Part shown: piece after piece, positions 36,428 through 46,994 of the stretch
Position numbering within the stretch: position 1 is the first letter of the stretch
How the letters are laid out: the number at the start of each line of letters is the position of its first letter
The notes under the pieces: generated by a model
The model's input: the letters and a program-made list of their open reading frames with translations, nothing else
Database searches by the model: none
What the model was told of the DNA's origin: nothing
Source: Phycisphaeraceae bacterium
GTDB taxonomy: Bacteria > Planctomycetota > Phycisphaerae > Phycisphaerales > UBA1924
Assembly: GCA_019636615.1 (NCBI GenBank)
Contig: JAHBXF010000002.1
Coordinates: forward strand, 374,001 to 438,000
Reading direction: 5' to 3'
DNA length: 64,000 nt
Position numbers and translations under genes: made by a program

Positions 36428-37825
36428 TCACGCCGCGGCGGGCGTCACTTGTGGTGGAGTTCCCTCCCGTCGTTTCCGCGGCGAGAGCCTGCGCGAATAG
36501 GTGAAGATGGCGGTGGCGACGGCGATGAGCAGCGCGCCGTTGGCCTGGTGTGCCGTGCGAACCAGCGCCTGCGCGACAGAGTCTGTACCGACACGCTCGG
36601 TGCCCAACCCGAAGGCAACCCACCCCAGGATGAACTGCACCGAGATCACCGCCAGCAGGCCCTTGCCCAGAAGCATCAGTGGGGGTGCATTCTCGCTGGT
36701 GCGAGACTTTGAGACGTAGGCCACCGCGGCGGTGCCCGCGAGCACGGCGGCGGCAACGACGATGATCGAAAAGCCGGCGTGGGTCCACAGGGCGTGCGAA
36801 CTTCGCGTGTGGCGGTACGCCGCGCCGATGACGAGTTGCAGCAGGATGGTGTGAAGGGTGGCCGTGGCGAAGGCGCGAAGCCGACGGGCCTCGGCATCGC
36901 CTTCAGAAGAAATCGTCCGGTAGCGGGTTCCCAGCCGCACCGACAGGGCGACCAGAGCGGCGAAGATCACCTGCGCGCCGATGCCGTGGAGCATCGCATA
37001 AAACCGGTTGTCGTGGGCTTCGTCCGCGCTGCCCTGAAGGACTCGTATCCCGCCCAGCAACCCCTGCGCAACAACCGCGAGAAAGATCGCAACGGCCCAC
37101 CAACGGTCGGCGGGTGTGTGCGCGTGTCGCCACGCCCACCCCATGAGGCACAGGGAAGCAAGGCCCAGCAGTGTGCCGAAAAGGCGGTGAGAATGCTCGA
37201 GGAAAATATCGACAGGGGCATTCCCGAGCGGATACAGGAACATGTTCACGCCCATCGTGGTGGGGTAGTCGGGCACGGCCATCCCCGAGTTCGTGCTTGT
37301 GACCAACCCCCCCACAAAGAGCAGCGGCGCGGCTGCCGCCACGGTGATCCATGCGAACGCGGGAAGGAGCGGCCGCTGAGCAGGAGCCTTGGGGAGCGCC
37401 ACCCGCGCGATGGCGGTGGCCATGAGGCCGATGATGACGCCGGTGATGAGAAAGCCCATCGCCAGAAGGGGTGCCGATGGCGCATTCCCATCGGGGTCCG
37501 GGTTCAGTTTGGAACCCAGCGCGAGCAGGCCAAGCAGCGAGGCGACGGCCCCGCCGGCCGCGCCGTGGCCGGGGGAGAGGAGTCGGTATCTTCCCGCGAG
37601 AAAGAGGGCGGTGAGTGCCCACGCAAGAAGTACGAGCACCATGGCCAGCCCCGGGTGCATGCCTACCCATGGGAGGTGGGTGAGAAACCACATGACCCAG
37701 AGTGAGACGGCGGAGCCAAAGCCCAGCAGCAGGGCTGAGGCAGGAAGTGAGGGGCGTTCGGTGGTGAGGAGCATGAGGCTCTCCGGTGTCTGGGGAAGGG
37801 GCGAGTTGTTGAGACTGCCTCTCAT
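36428..37825 (-). CDS. ctaA: Heme A synthase (CtaA/COX15 family)
   Basis: Membrane enzyme that oxidises the C8 methyl of heme O to give heme A for cytochrome oxidase. The 465-residue product is strongly hydrophobic with many membrane segments. The family motifs GGLVTSTNSGMAVPDYP, EHSHRLFGTLLG, LHGIGAQ, THAGFS and RTAHQANGALL give the paired heme-ligand His residues. It is divergent from the ACIII-oxidase genes, whose oxidase needs heme A. The farnesyltransferase CtaB is not in the window. Confidence 0.93.
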   Translation of the reverse strand: MRGSLNNSPLPQTPESLMLLTTERPSLPASALLLGFGSAVSLWVMWFLTHLPWVGMHPGLAMVLVLLAWALTALFLAGRYRLLSPGHGAAGGAVASLLGLLALGSKLNPDPDGNAPSAPLLAMGFLITGVIIGLMATAIARVALPKAPAQRPLLPAFAWITVAAAAPLLFVGGLVTSTNSGMAVPDYPTTMGVNMFLYPLGNAPVDIFLEHSHRLFGTLLGLASLCLMGWAWRHAHTPADRWWAVAIFLAVVAQGLLGGIRVLQGSADEAHDNRFYAMLHGIGAQVIFAALVALSVRLGTRYRTISSEGDAEARRLRAFATATLHTILLQLVIGAAYRHTRSSHALWTHAGFSIIVVAAAVLAGTAAVAYVSKSRTSENAPPLMLLGKGLLAVISVQFILGWVAFGLGTERVGTDSVAQALVRTAHQANGALLIAVATAIFTYSRRLSPRKRREGTPPQVTPAAA

Positions 37826-37849
37826 TTACGTTCGTGTTCGGTTTATGCC

Positions 37850-37878
37850 TTGACACTGTATCGTTGGCTTGCTCCAAT
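37850..37878 (+). promoter_or_regulatory. Candidate sigma-70 promoter of the ACIII-oxidase cluster
   Basis: A perfect -35 TTGACA (37850-37855) and TCCAAT (37873-37878, 4 of 6 consensus) are 17 bases apart in the 201-base ctaA-actA gap. A second, weaker pair (TTGGAA 37944, TAGTAT 37968) lies downstream. Assigned by eye. Confidence 0.5.
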
Positions 37879-38026
37879 TGCTGTCAAACAGAAACGGTTC
37901 TGGTTTGGCGAAACGTGTCCCGATAATCGAGCGTTTCAGACGATTGGAAGGGCGTGCGTTTGCGGGTTAGTATCTCGTAAGGATTCGCACCAACGGCGAA
38001 TCGGATTCCCAGCACAGGAGGCGCGA

Positions 38027-38725
38027 TTGTCGCTGCTTTTTCCGAAGTGGATGAACGTGCTGCCGACGGTCTTTGCCGTTGGCGGTTTGCTGGGCGCGAC
38101 CACCGTGGTCGGCGGGTTCTGGTACTACGCCACGCCCAAGTTCTTCAAGGTGGGGTACATGCCCACGCAGCCCGGTAGCGGGTTCAACCACCAGTTGCAC
38201 GCGGGCAAACTCGGGATGGACTGCCGGTACTGCCACACAAAGGTCGAGGAGTCGCCCGAGGCGAACATCCCCAGCGTGGCGACGTGCTTCGGGTGTCACG
38301 CCGAGAACAAACTCGCGAAGTTCACCGAATCTGAAACCCACAAGACCAAGACCAACTTCATCCGCGAGGCGTACGCGACGGATACCTCGATCGAGTGGCG
38401 CCGGGTGCACAAAGTCGCGGATTACGTCCGCAACTTTCCCCACCACATCCACGTGAACGCGGGCATCTCGTGCTACTCATGCCACGGACAGATCACGGCG
38501 ATGCCGGTGGTTTTCCAGGTGCAGCCGCTCTCGATGTCGTGGTGCCTCGAATGCCACCGCGCCCCCGAAGAGCACCTCGTGCCCCGTGACAAGGTGACGC
38601 AACTGGTGTGGGTTGAGCAGCACCTCAAGGAGCGTCAGTCGGGCGGCGCGAACACCGAGGGGCAGCGTCTTCTGCAGGCCCTGGGCGCCGAGCCGCCGCA
38701 GAACTGCGGGGCGTGCCACTACTGA
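38027..38725 (+). CDS. actA: Alternative complex III subunit ActA, pentaheme cytochrome c
   Basis: Exported cytochrome anchored by one N-terminal membrane helix (residues 11-33). Five CxxCH heme sites at 66-70, 87-91, 149-153, 173-177 and 227-231 match the pentaheme ActA of quinol:electron-acceptor oxidoreductase. The TTG at 38027 is chosen because AGGAGG lies five bases upstream and the protein then starts with its membrane anchor. The frame is open to 37850 but those residues are not protein-like. First gene of the respiratory run; it receives electrons from ActB. Confidence 0.94.
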   Translation: MSLLFPKWMNVLPTVFAVGGLLGATTVVGGFWYYATPKFFKVGYMPTQPGSGFNHQLHAGKLGMDCRYCHTKVEESPEANIPSVATCFGCHAENKLAKFTESETHKTKTNFIREAYATDTSIEWRRVHKVADYVRNFPHHIHVNAGISCYSCHGQITAMPVVFQVQPLSMSWCLECHRAPEEHLVPRDKVTQLVWVEQHLKERQSGGANTEGQRLLQALGAEPPQNCGACHY

Positions 38726-38866
38726 TCCACGACGGTGTCAGCAAGCGTGCGTCCGGGCGCCGGCATGAGGGCCCGAACGGAACGTGACAGAAGATGAAAC
38801 GCTCGCGGCCTCCGCGAACGCCCAACTCCCAGCCTCATGCCTGCCGGTCGATCTCACAGAACTCCC

Positions 38867-41800
38867 ATGTCGCACGACCAATGCCCCACGACAACGCACG
38901 GTGAGAAGCAACAGCCCGCAAAGGCTGAACTGGCTGCGGTTGGGCGCGTCCCAGGGCGCGTCAACGGCCTCTCCGTCTGGCGGAGTCTCGAAGAGATCGC
39001 CGACTCGCCCGACTTCCGCGAGCACCTCGAGAAAGAGTTCCCCCACGGCGCGCTCGAGATGCACCGCGCGGTTGAAAACGGCGGAGAGTCTCGCCGGCAC
39101 TTCCTCAAGATCATGGGCGCGTCGATGGCCCTGGCCGGTGTCGCGGCCATCCCCGGCTGCCGCCAGCCGGATCACAAGATCCTTCCCTACTCGCGCGAAG
39201 TTCCCGAGGATGTCATCCCCGGCAAGCCGATCTTTTTCGCCACCAGCATGCCCCGCCCGGACGGTGGCGCTGAGGGCCTGCTCGTCGAAACACACGAGGG
39301 ACGCCCCACCAAGATCGAGGGCAACCCCCTCCACCCGATCAGCAACGGCAAGTGCTCGACCTGGGCGCTGGCCAGCATCATGTCTCTCTACGACCCCGAC
39401 CGCCTGAAGTTCCCGGTGTACAACAACCCGGCGCGCGGCAAGGTGGAAGCCACGTGGGACGACTTCCGCGCCTGGGCCACGGCCCATTTCGCCGCGCACC
39501 CCGCGGGCGGTGGTGAAGGGCTTGCCTTCGTCGTCGGCAAGGCCAGCAGCCCTTCGCTCGAAGCCGCCAAGGCCGCCATCCTCGCCCGCTGGCCCAAGGC
39601 CCGCTGGGTCTGGTACTCGCCGATGGAGCAGTCCGCCGCGGTTGAAGGGGCACGCATCGCCTTCGGCGCCCCGATGCGCGAGGTTCTCAACCTCACGAAA
39701 GAGAACACCCGCGTGATTCTCTCGCTCGACCGCGATTTCCTCTACCACGAAGAGGGCGAGGTTTCAAACGCCCGCGGCTTTTCACGAACCCGCGAGGTCT
39801 ACACGACTTCAGACTCGATGAGCCGCCTCTACGTTGTCGAGAGCGGCTTTACGACCACCGGCGCTCAGGCGGATCACCGTCTGCGCATGGCCCCGTCACG
39901 CGTCGCCGCCTTCGCGGTGGAGATCGCCAAGTTCATGCTGCCCATGCTTGGCAAGGGCGCCGCGGAGCAGGTCGCCGCCGCGCTCGCCGCTGTTGGTGTT
40001 CCTGCAGGCGCCGACATCGGCGCGGGTTCCAAGGGGCGTGCTTTCCTTGAAGCGTGCGCCAAGGACCTGGTCGATGCGGCGAACCGCGGCAAAGCGGTGG
40101 TGCTCGCGGGCCATAACCAGCCGGCCGCGATCCACGCCCTGACCTACGCGTTGAATGCCGCGCTGGGCAGCCTGGGCGCGGCCCAGGTCTTCACGCCATT
40201 GACCGCCGACGAGGCCGCATCATCGATCGATGGTCTGGCCGGGCTGGTCGCCGCGGCGGCCGACGGCGGGGTGAAAACGCTTGTGGTTGTCAACGCCAAC
40301 CCGCTCTACGACGCGCCCGGCGACCTGGACCTGGCGGGCGCGTGGAGCCGCATCGGTGCCACGATCACGCTGAGCGTTGGGCAGAGCGAGACGGCGGACG
40401 CCTCGCTGTGGTCGCTCAACGGGGCGCACTACCTCGAGTCGTGGGGCGACAGCCGCGCGATCGATGGAACGATCTCGCCTGTTCAGCCGATGATCGCGCC
40501 GCTGTACGACGCGCCCGGGAAGCACGCGGTGCTCAGCGATCTTGAGTTCCTCACGCTTCTCGCGGGCGGCGACATGACGGCGCGTGTGGACGGCTATGAG
40601 GTTGTGCGTGCCAACTGGCGTCGGCTGGTCGGTGAGGCCGGGTTCGAGAACACGTGGCGGCGTGCGTTGCACAACGGTGTTCTTGATGCGGTGCGCCCCG
40701 TGAAGGCCACACCCCAGATCAACGCGTCGTCGGTTGTTCGTTCGTTCGAAGGGCTGCGCATCGAGGGCGAACCCACGTCGCAGAACATGGATGTCTCGTT
40801 CGTGCTGGGCCACCCGCACGACGGTCGCTACGGCAACATCGCGTGGCTGCACGAACTGCCCGAGGTCGGCACCCGCACCGTGTGGGACAACCCCGCGCTG
40901 CTCAGCCCCGCGACGGCGGAGGCACTGGGCGTTCTCCCCGTAGGTTACAGCCAGCGAGACCCATCGGGCATCTACACGAAGATCAAGTACCCCGAGGGGC
41001 GTCTGGCCGACATCACGCTCGAAGGTCGAACCGTCCGCATGCCTTGCTGGATTCTTCCCGGCATGGCCGACAACACGGTGATCCTCACCGTGGGGTACGG
41101 GCGTGACATGTGCGGCAAGGTGGGCGACGGCGTGGGCGTGAATGTGTACGGCCTGCGCGGCAGCGCCGCGGCACGCCGGGGCGGAAGGGCCGCCAGGGGC
41201 GCGAGCCTCGTCGCGGCCGGCGGCACCTACATGATCGCCAGCACGCAGAACCACTGGACGATGGAGGGCCGCGCGTTGGTTCGCGCGGTCGACTTCCAGG
41301 CATGGCAGAAGCACGGCGACAGCGTGCAGCACGTCGTGGACAAGTTCTACGGCACAGAGTCCACGCTGAACTTCGCCGAGCAGTTCGGCGAGAAGTCTCA
41401 CCACCCGCCCATCCTGTCGATCTACAAGAACCCGTACAACGCCAGCGACGGCGCCCCGACGCCGGGCTCTCAGTACGCCACCGGCCAGCAGTGGGCGATG
41501 ACCATCGACCAGACGCTGTGCAACGGGTGCGGCACGTGCACGATCGCCTGCCAGAGCGAGAACAACATCCCCGTCGTCGGCAAGAAGGAAGTGGCCAAGG
41601 GCCGCGAGATGACGTGGATCCGCGTCGATCGCTACTTCGCGGGTGAGTTCGACGAGCCCGAGCACATGCTGCACCAGCCGGTGGCGTGTGTTCACTGCGA
41701 GAACGCGCCGTGCGAGGTGGTGTGCCCCGTCAACGCGACGGTGCACGGCCCCGAGGGGCTCAACTACATGACGTACAACCGCTGCATCGGCACGCGGTAC

Positions 41801-42499
41801 TGCGCCAACAACTGCCCCTACAAGGTGCGCCGGTACAACTTCTTCGAGTACGGCAAACTCGCCTTCAACGGCGACTACATCGGAAAGGAGACGCTCGAGA
41901 AGATCGTTCCCGAGCGGGGCGGCGTGAACGGCTCGAACCGTCACAACAAGATCAACATCAACCTGATCCCGCCGCGACTGCGCGAGAAACTCAACGAGAT
42001 CGAGCAGATGCAGAAGAACCCCGACGTCACGGTGCGCATGCGCGGCGTCATGGAAAAATGCAGTTACTGCGTGCAGCGCATCAATCAGGCACGCATCGAA
42101 ACCCGACTTCAGGGCCTGGCCGGCATCCCGGACGGCTTCTTCCAGGCGGCGTGCCAGCAGGCATGCCCCAGCGACGCCATCGTCTTCGGCGATATGAACG
42201 ACAAGTCCAGCCGGGTGCACCAGACCCGGGCCAACGCTCGCAGTTACGCCCTGCTGGGCTTCCTCAACACGCGGCCACGCACCAGCCACATGCTCCGCGT
42301 GATGAACCCCAACCCCGCGTTGTGCAGCGAAGCACGCAAGGCCTCGTGGGATCACCCCTTCCACCACGGCGACGACCACGGCGACGGGCACGGCTCGCAC
42401 GCCAACGGCGCCCACACCACCCGATTTGATCAGCGCAGGCGCGACGAGGACCGCGGCTATGCACTCAGTCTGAACGTCCTCGGCGGAGACATGGCATGA
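38867..42499 (+). CDS. actB: Alternative complex III subunit ActB, molybdopterin-oxidoreductase-like/iron-sulfur fusion
   Basis: A 1210-residue peripheral subunit. The N terminus carries a Tat-like signal (SRRHFLK at 75-81, then a hydrophobic stretch ending in Cys). The first 850 or so residues are a molybdopterin-oxidoreductase-like domain; ActB of this family is not known to hold the cofactor. From about residue 884 a ferredoxin-like domain follows with four Cys clusters ([31 protein letters not shown]), predicted to hold 3Fe-4S and 4Fe-4S centres. The ATG at 38867 is preferred over 38837. It overlaps actC by four bases. Confidence 0.95.
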   Translation: MSHDQCPTTTHGEKQQPAKAELAAVGRVPGRVNGLSVWRSLEEIADSPDFREHLEKEFPHGALEMHRAVENGGESRRHFLKIMGASMALAGVAAIPGCRQPDHKILPYSREVPEDVIPGKPIFFATSMPRPDGGAEGLLVETHEGRPTKIEGNPLHPISNGKCSTWALASIMSLYDPDRLKFPVYNNPARGKVEATWDDFRAWATAHFAAHPAGGGEGLAFVVGKASSPSLEAAKAAILARWPKARWVWYSPMEQSAAVEGARIAFGAPMREVLNLTKENTRVILSLDRDFLYHEEGEVSNARGFSRTREVYTTSDSMSRLYVVESGFTTTGAQADHRLRMAPSRVAAFAVEIAKFMLPMLGKGAAEQVAAALAAVGVPAGADIGAGSKGRAFLEACAKDLVDAANRGKAVVLAGHNQPAAIHALTYALNAALGSLGAAQVFTPLTADEAASSIDGLAGLVAAAADGGVKTLVVVNANPLYDAPGDLDLAGAWSRIGATITLSVGQSETADASLWSLNGAHYLESWGDSRAIDGTISPVQPMIAPLYDAPGKHAVLSDLEFLTLLAGGDMTARVDGYEVVRANWRRLVGEAGFENTWRRALHNGVLDAVRPVKATPQINASSVVRSFEGLRIEGEPTSQNMDVSFVLGHPHDGRYGNIAWLHELPEVGTRTVWDNPALLSPATAEALGVLPVGYSQRDPSGIYTKIKYPEGRLADITLEGRTVRMPCWILPGMADNTVILTVGYGRDMCGKVGDGVGVNVYGLRGSAAARRGGRAARGASLVAAGGTYMIASTQNHWTMEGRALVRAVDFQAWQKHGDSVQHVVDKFYGTESTLNFAEQFGEKSHHPPILSIYKNPYNASDGAPTPGSQYATGQQWAMTIDQTLCNGCGTCTIACQSENNIPVVGKKEVAKGREMTWIRVDRYFAGEFDEPEHMLHQPVACVHCENAPCEVVCPVNATVHGPEGLNYMTYNRCIGTRYCANNCPYKVRRYNFFEYGKLAFNGDYIGKETLEKIVPERGGVNGSNRHNKININLIPPRLREKLNEIEQMQKNPDVTVRMRGVMEKCSYCVQRINQARIETRLQGLAGIPDGFFQAACQQACPSDAIVFGDMNDKSSRVHQTRANARSYALLGFLNTRPRTSHMLRVMNPNPALCSEARKASWDHPFHHGDDHGDGHGSHANGAHTTRFDQRRRDEDRGYALSLNVLGGDMA

Positions 42500-44118
42500 C
42501 GTCGATCAACCCCGATCAACTCACCGCCGAACGGCTCGCCGGGCGCGTCCGCCCAGCGTTGGGCGGCGAGCCCGCGCCGGGGACGGGGGACGGAACGCTC
42601 GTTGATACGCCCGGCGTGCGCCCGCCGATGGTGCTCAACAACCGCTCCTTCAAGGAAGTCACGGACATCATCTGCGGCTACGCCGAGAACCCGCCGCCAC
42701 GCTGGTGGTTCCCGCTCTTTGGCCTCTCCGCGACCATCGCGGGGCTCGGCGGGGCGTTCATCCTTTACCTGGTGATCACGGGCATCGGCACCTGGGGCCT
42801 CAACAACCAGGTTGACTGGGCGTGGGACATCACCAACTTCGTCTTCTGGATCGGCATCGGCCACGCCGGCACGCTCATCTCGGCCATTCTCTGCCTTCTC
42901 AAGCAGAAGTGGCGCACGGCGGTGAACCGAGCGGCGGAAGCGATGACGATCTTCGCCGTCATCTGCGCCGCCACCTTCCCCGGCATCCACGTCGGCCGCC
43001 AGTGGATGGCCTGGATGCTCTTCCCGATTCCCAACTCCAACGCGATCTGGCCCAACTTCCGCAGCCCGCTGCTGTGGGACGTCTTCGCGGTGTCCACCTA
43101 CGGCACGGTGTCGTTCCTCTTCTGGTACATGGGCATGATGCCCGACTTCGCCACCCTGCGTGACAGGGCCGACCGCCGGCTGCGGGCCAACCCGGACGGC
43201 GGCGCGGTGCTGCTGCCCTTCCTTCCCATCCGCACCGACGCCATCCGCGCGTATGTCTACGGCTTCCTCAGCATGGGCTGGCGGTTCAGCGGCCGTCACT
43301 GGCACCGCTACGAAACCGCGTACCTGATCCTCGCGGGCATCTCAACCCCGCTGGTGCTCAGTGTGCACTCGATCGTCTCCTTCGACTTCGCCACCAGCGT
43401 CATCCCCGGCTGGCACACGACGATCTTCCCGCCTTACTTCGTGGCGGGCGCGATCTTCGGCGGGTTCGCCATGGTGCTGCTGCTGCTCATCCCGGCGCGT
43501 GAACTCTTCGCCAACATGAAGGACTTCATCACGCTGCGGCACATCGAGAACATGGCCAAGATCATCCTGGTCACGGGCATGATGGTCGGCTTCGCCTACT
43601 CGATGGAGTTCTTCATCGCCTGGTACGGCGGCAACGAGTACGAGCTGTATGCCTTCAAGAACCGTGCCGTGGGCCCCTATTGGTGGGCGTACTGGTCGAT
43701 GATCGCCTGCAACGTGCTCTCGCCGCAGGTCTTCTGGTTCAAGTCGATGCGCACCAGCGTGGTGGTGGTCTTCATCGTTTCCTTCCTTGTCACCATCGGC
43801 ATGTGGTTCGAGCGGTTCGTGATCATCGTCACCAGCCTCCACCGCGCCTTCCTGCCCGGCGAGTGGCACATGTTCAGCCCCACGCTGGTCGACATTTCCA
43901 TCTTCGTGGGCTCGTTCGGCGTCTTCCTCACGCTCTTCCTCCTCTTCCTGAGGTTCCTGCCCGTCTTCGCCATGTCCGAGATCAAGGCCGTGCTGCCGCA
44001 GGCCAGCCCGCACTACGGCCACCACGGTGATCACGGTGATCATGCTGGTCACGGTCATCACTCCGAGCAGGCCGGCCACACCGGCAACGACACGGGCCAT
44101 TCGAAGGGAGCCCACTGA
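42496..44118 (+). CDS. actC: Alternative complex III subunit ActC, NrfD-like quinol-binding membrane protein
   Basis: A 540-residue integral membrane subunit with about ten hydrophobic helices, of the NrfD/PsrC family. It begins with a Pro-rich cytoplasmic segment, then [15 protein letters not shown], the usual ActC entry motif. Predicted quinol oxidation site and partner of ActB. The last 35 residues form an unusual His/Gly/Asp-rich tail (encoded near 44011-44115), a possible metal-binding extension. The ATGA overlap with actB shows translational coupling. Confidence 0.94.
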   Translation: MTSINPDQLTAERLAGRVRPALGGEPAPGTGDGTLVDTPGVRPPMVLNNRSFKEVTDIICGYAENPPPRWWFPLFGLSATIAGLGGAFILYLVITGIGTWGLNNQVDWAWDITNFVFWIGIGHAGTLISAILCLLKQKWRTAVNRAAEAMTIFAVICAATFPGIHVGRQWMAWMLFPIPNSNAIWPNFRSPLLWDVFAVSTYGTVSFLFWYMGMMPDFATLRDRADRRLRANPDGGAVLLPFLPIRTDAIRAYVYGFLSMGWRFSGRHWHRYETAYLILAGISTPLVLSVHSIVSFDFATSVIPGWHTTIFPPYFVAGAIFGGFAMVLLLLIPARELFANMKDFITLRHIENMAKIILVTGMMVGFAYSMEFFIAWYGGNEYELYAFKNRAVGPYWWAYWSMIACNVLSPQVFWFKSMRTSVVVVFIVSFLVTIGMWFERFVIIVTSLHRAFLPGEWHMFSPTLVDISIFVGSFGVFLTLFLLFLRFLPVFAMSEIKAVLPQASPHYGHHGDHGDHAGHGHHSEQAGHTGNDTGHSKGAH

Positions 44119-44121
44119 GCC

Positions 44122-44682
44122 ATGGCAACCCCTCTCTACGTTACTGAAACGGGCGAACCGATCCACGGCATTCTCGCCGAGTTCGCCACGCCGGCGGACC
44201 TCTACCACGCCGCGGAAAAAATCCGCGACGCGGGGTACCGCCGCTGGGACACGTTTTCACCCTTCCCCGTGCACGGCATGGAGGAAGCGATGGGCTTCGA
44301 CCGCACCATCCTGCCGCTGATCGTCGCGGTGGGGGGGTTCACCGGCGCGGGCCTGGGCTTCCTCATGCAGTGGTGGATGTCCGCCGTTGATTACCAACTG
44401 GTCACCCAGGGCAAGCCCTTCGCATCGTGGCAGGCCTTTGTGCCCATCACCTTCGAGTGCGGCATTCTGTTCAGCGCTTTCGCCGCGCTCATCGGCATGC
44501 TCGCCCTCAACGGCCTGCCCCGCTGGAATCACCCGCTGATGAAGAAGGAACGGTTCCTCTCGTCGAGCGACGACAAGTTTTTCGTCTGCATCGAAGCGGC
44601 CGACGGCAACTTCCACCCCGAACGCACCCGCCAGCTGCTCGAGAAGGCCGGCGCCACCAGCATCGAACTCGTCGAAGAGTAA
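44122..44682 (+). CDS. actD: Alternative complex III subunit ActD (DUF3341)
   Basis: A 186-residue membrane subunit with two transmembrane helices (PLIVAVGGFTGAGLGFL and TFECGILFSAFAALIGML). The N-terminal domain has the GILAEF and GYRRWDTFSPFPVHGMEEAMG motifs typical of DUF3341/ActD. The short C-terminal soluble part ends acidic. It starts three bases after actC. Its role in the complex is structural as far as is known. Confidence 0.93.
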   Translation: MATPLYVTETGEPIHGILAEFATPADLYHAAEKIRDAGYRRWDTFSPFPVHGMEEAMGFDRTILPLIVAVGGFTGAGLGFLMQWWMSAVDYQLVTQGKPFASWQAFVPITFECGILFSAFAALIGMLALNGLPRWNHPLMKKERFLSSSDDKFFVCIEAADGNFHPERTRQLLEKAGATSIELVEE

Positions 44683-44749
44683 CCCCGTCTGTGAGCGACC
44701 TTTCAAGGCCCGACGCACTACCCGCCTGTTCCATCGGACCGACCAAGTC

Positions 44750-45529
44750 ATGAAGAGTTACACCCACATCCGCACGCTCATCGCCGCCGCCCTCGCGGGC
44801 GCCGCGGCGCTCGGCGGGCTCTCGGGCTGTCGCGGCGACCGTGAAGACGCGCCCCCGCGCCAGTTCTTCCCAGATCTTGACGATCAACTCAAGTGGCGCC
44901 CTCAGGGCAAGTCCGACTTCTTCTCCGACGGACGCATGATGCGTCCCCCGGTCCCCGGCACCGTCGCCTTCGGCCGCTACGGCTTTGTGCCCGACGACGA
45001 GTGGCCCGCGTTCTTCCGCAACCAGCGTGACCAACTCCTGAAGGAAGACCCCGCGGTCTATCAGGGCGTTGGCGCCGATGGGCGGTTCCTCGACCGCATC
45101 CCCGCGGATGTCACCCTGGCCATGCTGGCGACCGGTCAGGAAAAGTACAACATCTACTGCGCCGTCTGCCATGGTTTCCTGGGCGATGGCAAGGGACAGG
45201 TCGGCCTTCAATGGTCATACCCGCTGCCCAACTTCCACGACGAGAAATACAAGAAGCCCGATCCCAACGACGCCAGCAGCCAACTGCACACCGACGGGTA
45301 CATGTTCCACATCGCCCGGGTGGGCCTCATCGGGCCCGACGGCGTCTCCAAAATGCCCGGCTACGCCCACGCGCTCGACGAGGGTGAGGCCTGGTCGGTC
45401 GTCGCCTACATCCGCGCTCTGCAGGCCAGCCGCGAGGGCTCGCTCAGCGATGTTCCCGAGGCGATGCGTCCGCAACTCGAACGTTCCCGCTCGGGCGGCG
45501 CCGCCCCGGCTCAAGGAGGTGTCCAGTGA
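44750..45529 (+). CDS. actE: Alternative complex III subunit ActE, monoheme cytochrome c lipoprotein
   Basis: A 259-residue exported lipoprotein: signal peptide with lipobox LSGC (C27). One heme site CAVCH at 137-141 lies in a cytochrome c domain, with a likely Met axial ligand in the KMPGYAHAL segment. It passes electrons from ActA towards the oxidase. Its last codons contain AAGGAGGTG, the ribosome binding site for actF, which it overlaps by four bases. Confidence 0.92.
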   Translation: MKSYTHIRTLIAAALAGAAALGGLSGCRGDREDAPPRQFFPDLDDQLKWRPQGKSDFFSDGRMMRPPVPGTVAFGRYGFVPDDEWPAFFRNQRDQLLKEDPAVYQGVGADGRFLDRIPADVTLAMLATGQEKYNIYCAVCHGFLGDGKGQVGLQWSYPLPNFHDEKYKKPDPNDASSQLHTDGYMFHIARVGLIGPDGVSKMPGYAHALDEGEAWSVVAYIRALQASREGSLSDVPEAMRPQLERSRSGGAAPAQGGVQ

Positions 45530-46836
45530 GTCAGGTCGCCTCTCCGCACTCCATCGCGGCGCAGTTCCCCGCGTTGCGTGCCGACAACATCACGCTCCCT
45601 CCCGGTTCGGGCAAGGGCCTTGGAACCATGCTCATGGCCGCGGGCCTCGCCTGCGTCGTGGGCGCCGCCGCCATCGGCGTGATGGGCATCGGGGGAGTGT
45701 TCGCCCGTCAGGCGCTCGCGGCGTACCACATCGGATCGATGTGTGTCTTGGCCATGAGCCTGGGCGCGCTGTTCTTCGTGCTGGTCTTTCACCTCACGCA
45801 GGCCGGCTGGGTCGCCGCGTTCCGCCGTCAGGCCGAGAACGTGATGGCCTTCCTCCCGTTCGCTTTCGCGATGGTGCTGCCCACGCTCATCATCGAAATC
45901 GCCACCGGGGGCAAACTCTTCAAGTGGCTCAGCAAGGCCGCCACGGGCGAGTATGTCCTCGAGCACAAGTCTTTCTACTTCTTCGGCGGCGCCGAAATCG
46001 GCACCGGCCACGTTCCCTTTCCTACGTTCTTCGTTGTTCGTGCCCTCGTCTACGGCGCCGTCTGGACGCTGCTCAGCCGCCGCCTTCTCTCGCTGAGCCT
46101 TTTGCAGGATTCCGGCCAGGACCCCTCGGCGTTCGCCAAGGCCCGCTTCACCAGCGCGTGGGGAATGCTCCTCTTCGCGCTCACCACCGCCTTCGCGGCC
46201 TTCGACTGGCTCATGAGCCTTGACTACGTCTTCTTCAGCACCATGTGGGGCATCTACTACTTCTCCGGCGCGGCCTTCTCCAGCGCCGCCCTGATCGTGC
46301 TCATCCTCGCCGCCCTCCGCGGCGCCGGCAAGTTGCAGGGCGCTGTGACGCACGAGCACTTCCACGACCTGGGCAAACTGATGTTCAGTTTCACGGTCTT
46401 CTGGGGGTACATCGCCTTCAGCCAGTACTTCCTCATCTGGTACAGCAACATCCCCGAAGAAACCGCCTTCTTCAAGTACCGCAGCGAGCACTGGAAGGGC
46501 CTGGGCATCCTGCTCATGGTCGGCCACTTCGTGGTGCCCTTCCTCATCGTGCTCTTCCGCGGCGTGAAGCGAAACTACCGCCTGCTCGCGGTCATGGCGC
46601 TCTGGGCCATCCTCATGCAGGTCGTTGACATCTACTGGATCGTCCGTCCCATCGTCTACGCGGGCAACGATCAGCCGCCGACGGGCGCCATGGTCTGGAT
46701 CACCGACATCCTTGGTGTCGCCGGCCCGCTCGCGATCTTCTTTGGCTACCTCATCACCACCATCCCCAAGGGCCCCCTCCTGGGCGTCGGTGATCCATTC
46801 CTCCGCGAATCTCTGGAACACAAGAACTACGTCTGA
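45526..46836 (+). CDS. actF: Alternative complex III subunit ActF, NrfD-related membrane protein
   Basis: A 436-residue integral membrane protein with about ten helices, paralogous in fold to ActC. It shows the ActF-type motifs AFDWLMSLDYVFFSTMWGIYYFSG and FWGYIAFSQYFLIWYSNIPEE. The start is GTG with a near-perfect ribosome binding site (AAGGAGGTG) seven bases upstream. It closes the ACIII part of the cluster; a 158-base gap with a possible promoter follows. Confidence 0.92.
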   Translation: MSQVASPHSIAAQFPALRADNITLPPGSGKGLGTMLMAAGLACVVGAAAIGVMGIGGVFARQALAAYHIGSMCVLAMSLGALFFVLVFHLTQAGWVAAFRRQAENVMAFLPFAFAMVLPTLIIEIATGGKLFKWLSKAATGEYVLEHKSFYFFGGAEIGTGHVPFPTFFVVRALVYGAVWTLLSRRLLSLSLLQDSGQDPSAFAKARFTSAWGMLLFALTTAFAAFDWLMSLDYVFFSTMWGIYYFSGAAFSSAALIVLILAALRGAGKLQGAVTHEHFHDLGKLMFSFTVFWGYIAFSQYFLIWYSNIPEETAFFKYRSEHWKGLGILLMVGHFVVPFLIVLFRGVKRNYRLLAVMALWAILMQVVDIYWIVRPIVYAGNDQPPTGAMVWITDILGVAGPLAIFFGYLITTIPKGPLLGVGDPFLRESLEHKNYV

Positions 46837-46910
46837 TCTCTCCGGCCCCCCGCACGCGGTTTCCTTGGGTAAAACAGGTGCCAAACCCCTCTCCGGCCGT
46901 CCCCGGCGTG

Positions 46911-46970
46911 TTGAAGGAGTTTGCAGGGTCGAATACAGTCTCGCAGTAATCCGTCCTGTTTGACAGGACG
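46911..46970 (+). promoter_or_regulatory. Candidate internal promoter and 5' hairpin before the oxidase genes
   Basis: TTGAAG (46911-46916) and TACAGT (46934-46939) are separated by 17 bases in the only sizeable gap of the respiratory run. A perfect eight-base-pair stem with a three-base loop (46952-46970) would then lie at the very start of the transcript. There is no T-run, so this is not an obvious terminator. Assigned by eye. Confidence 0.45.
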
Positions 46971-46994
46971 AACCAAAGGGTGAGGTAGAACGCG

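Noticed and set aside
40220-42415. A 731-codon minus-strand open frame inside actB
   Set aside because: Antisense shadow of a confident gene; no motif, biased composition.
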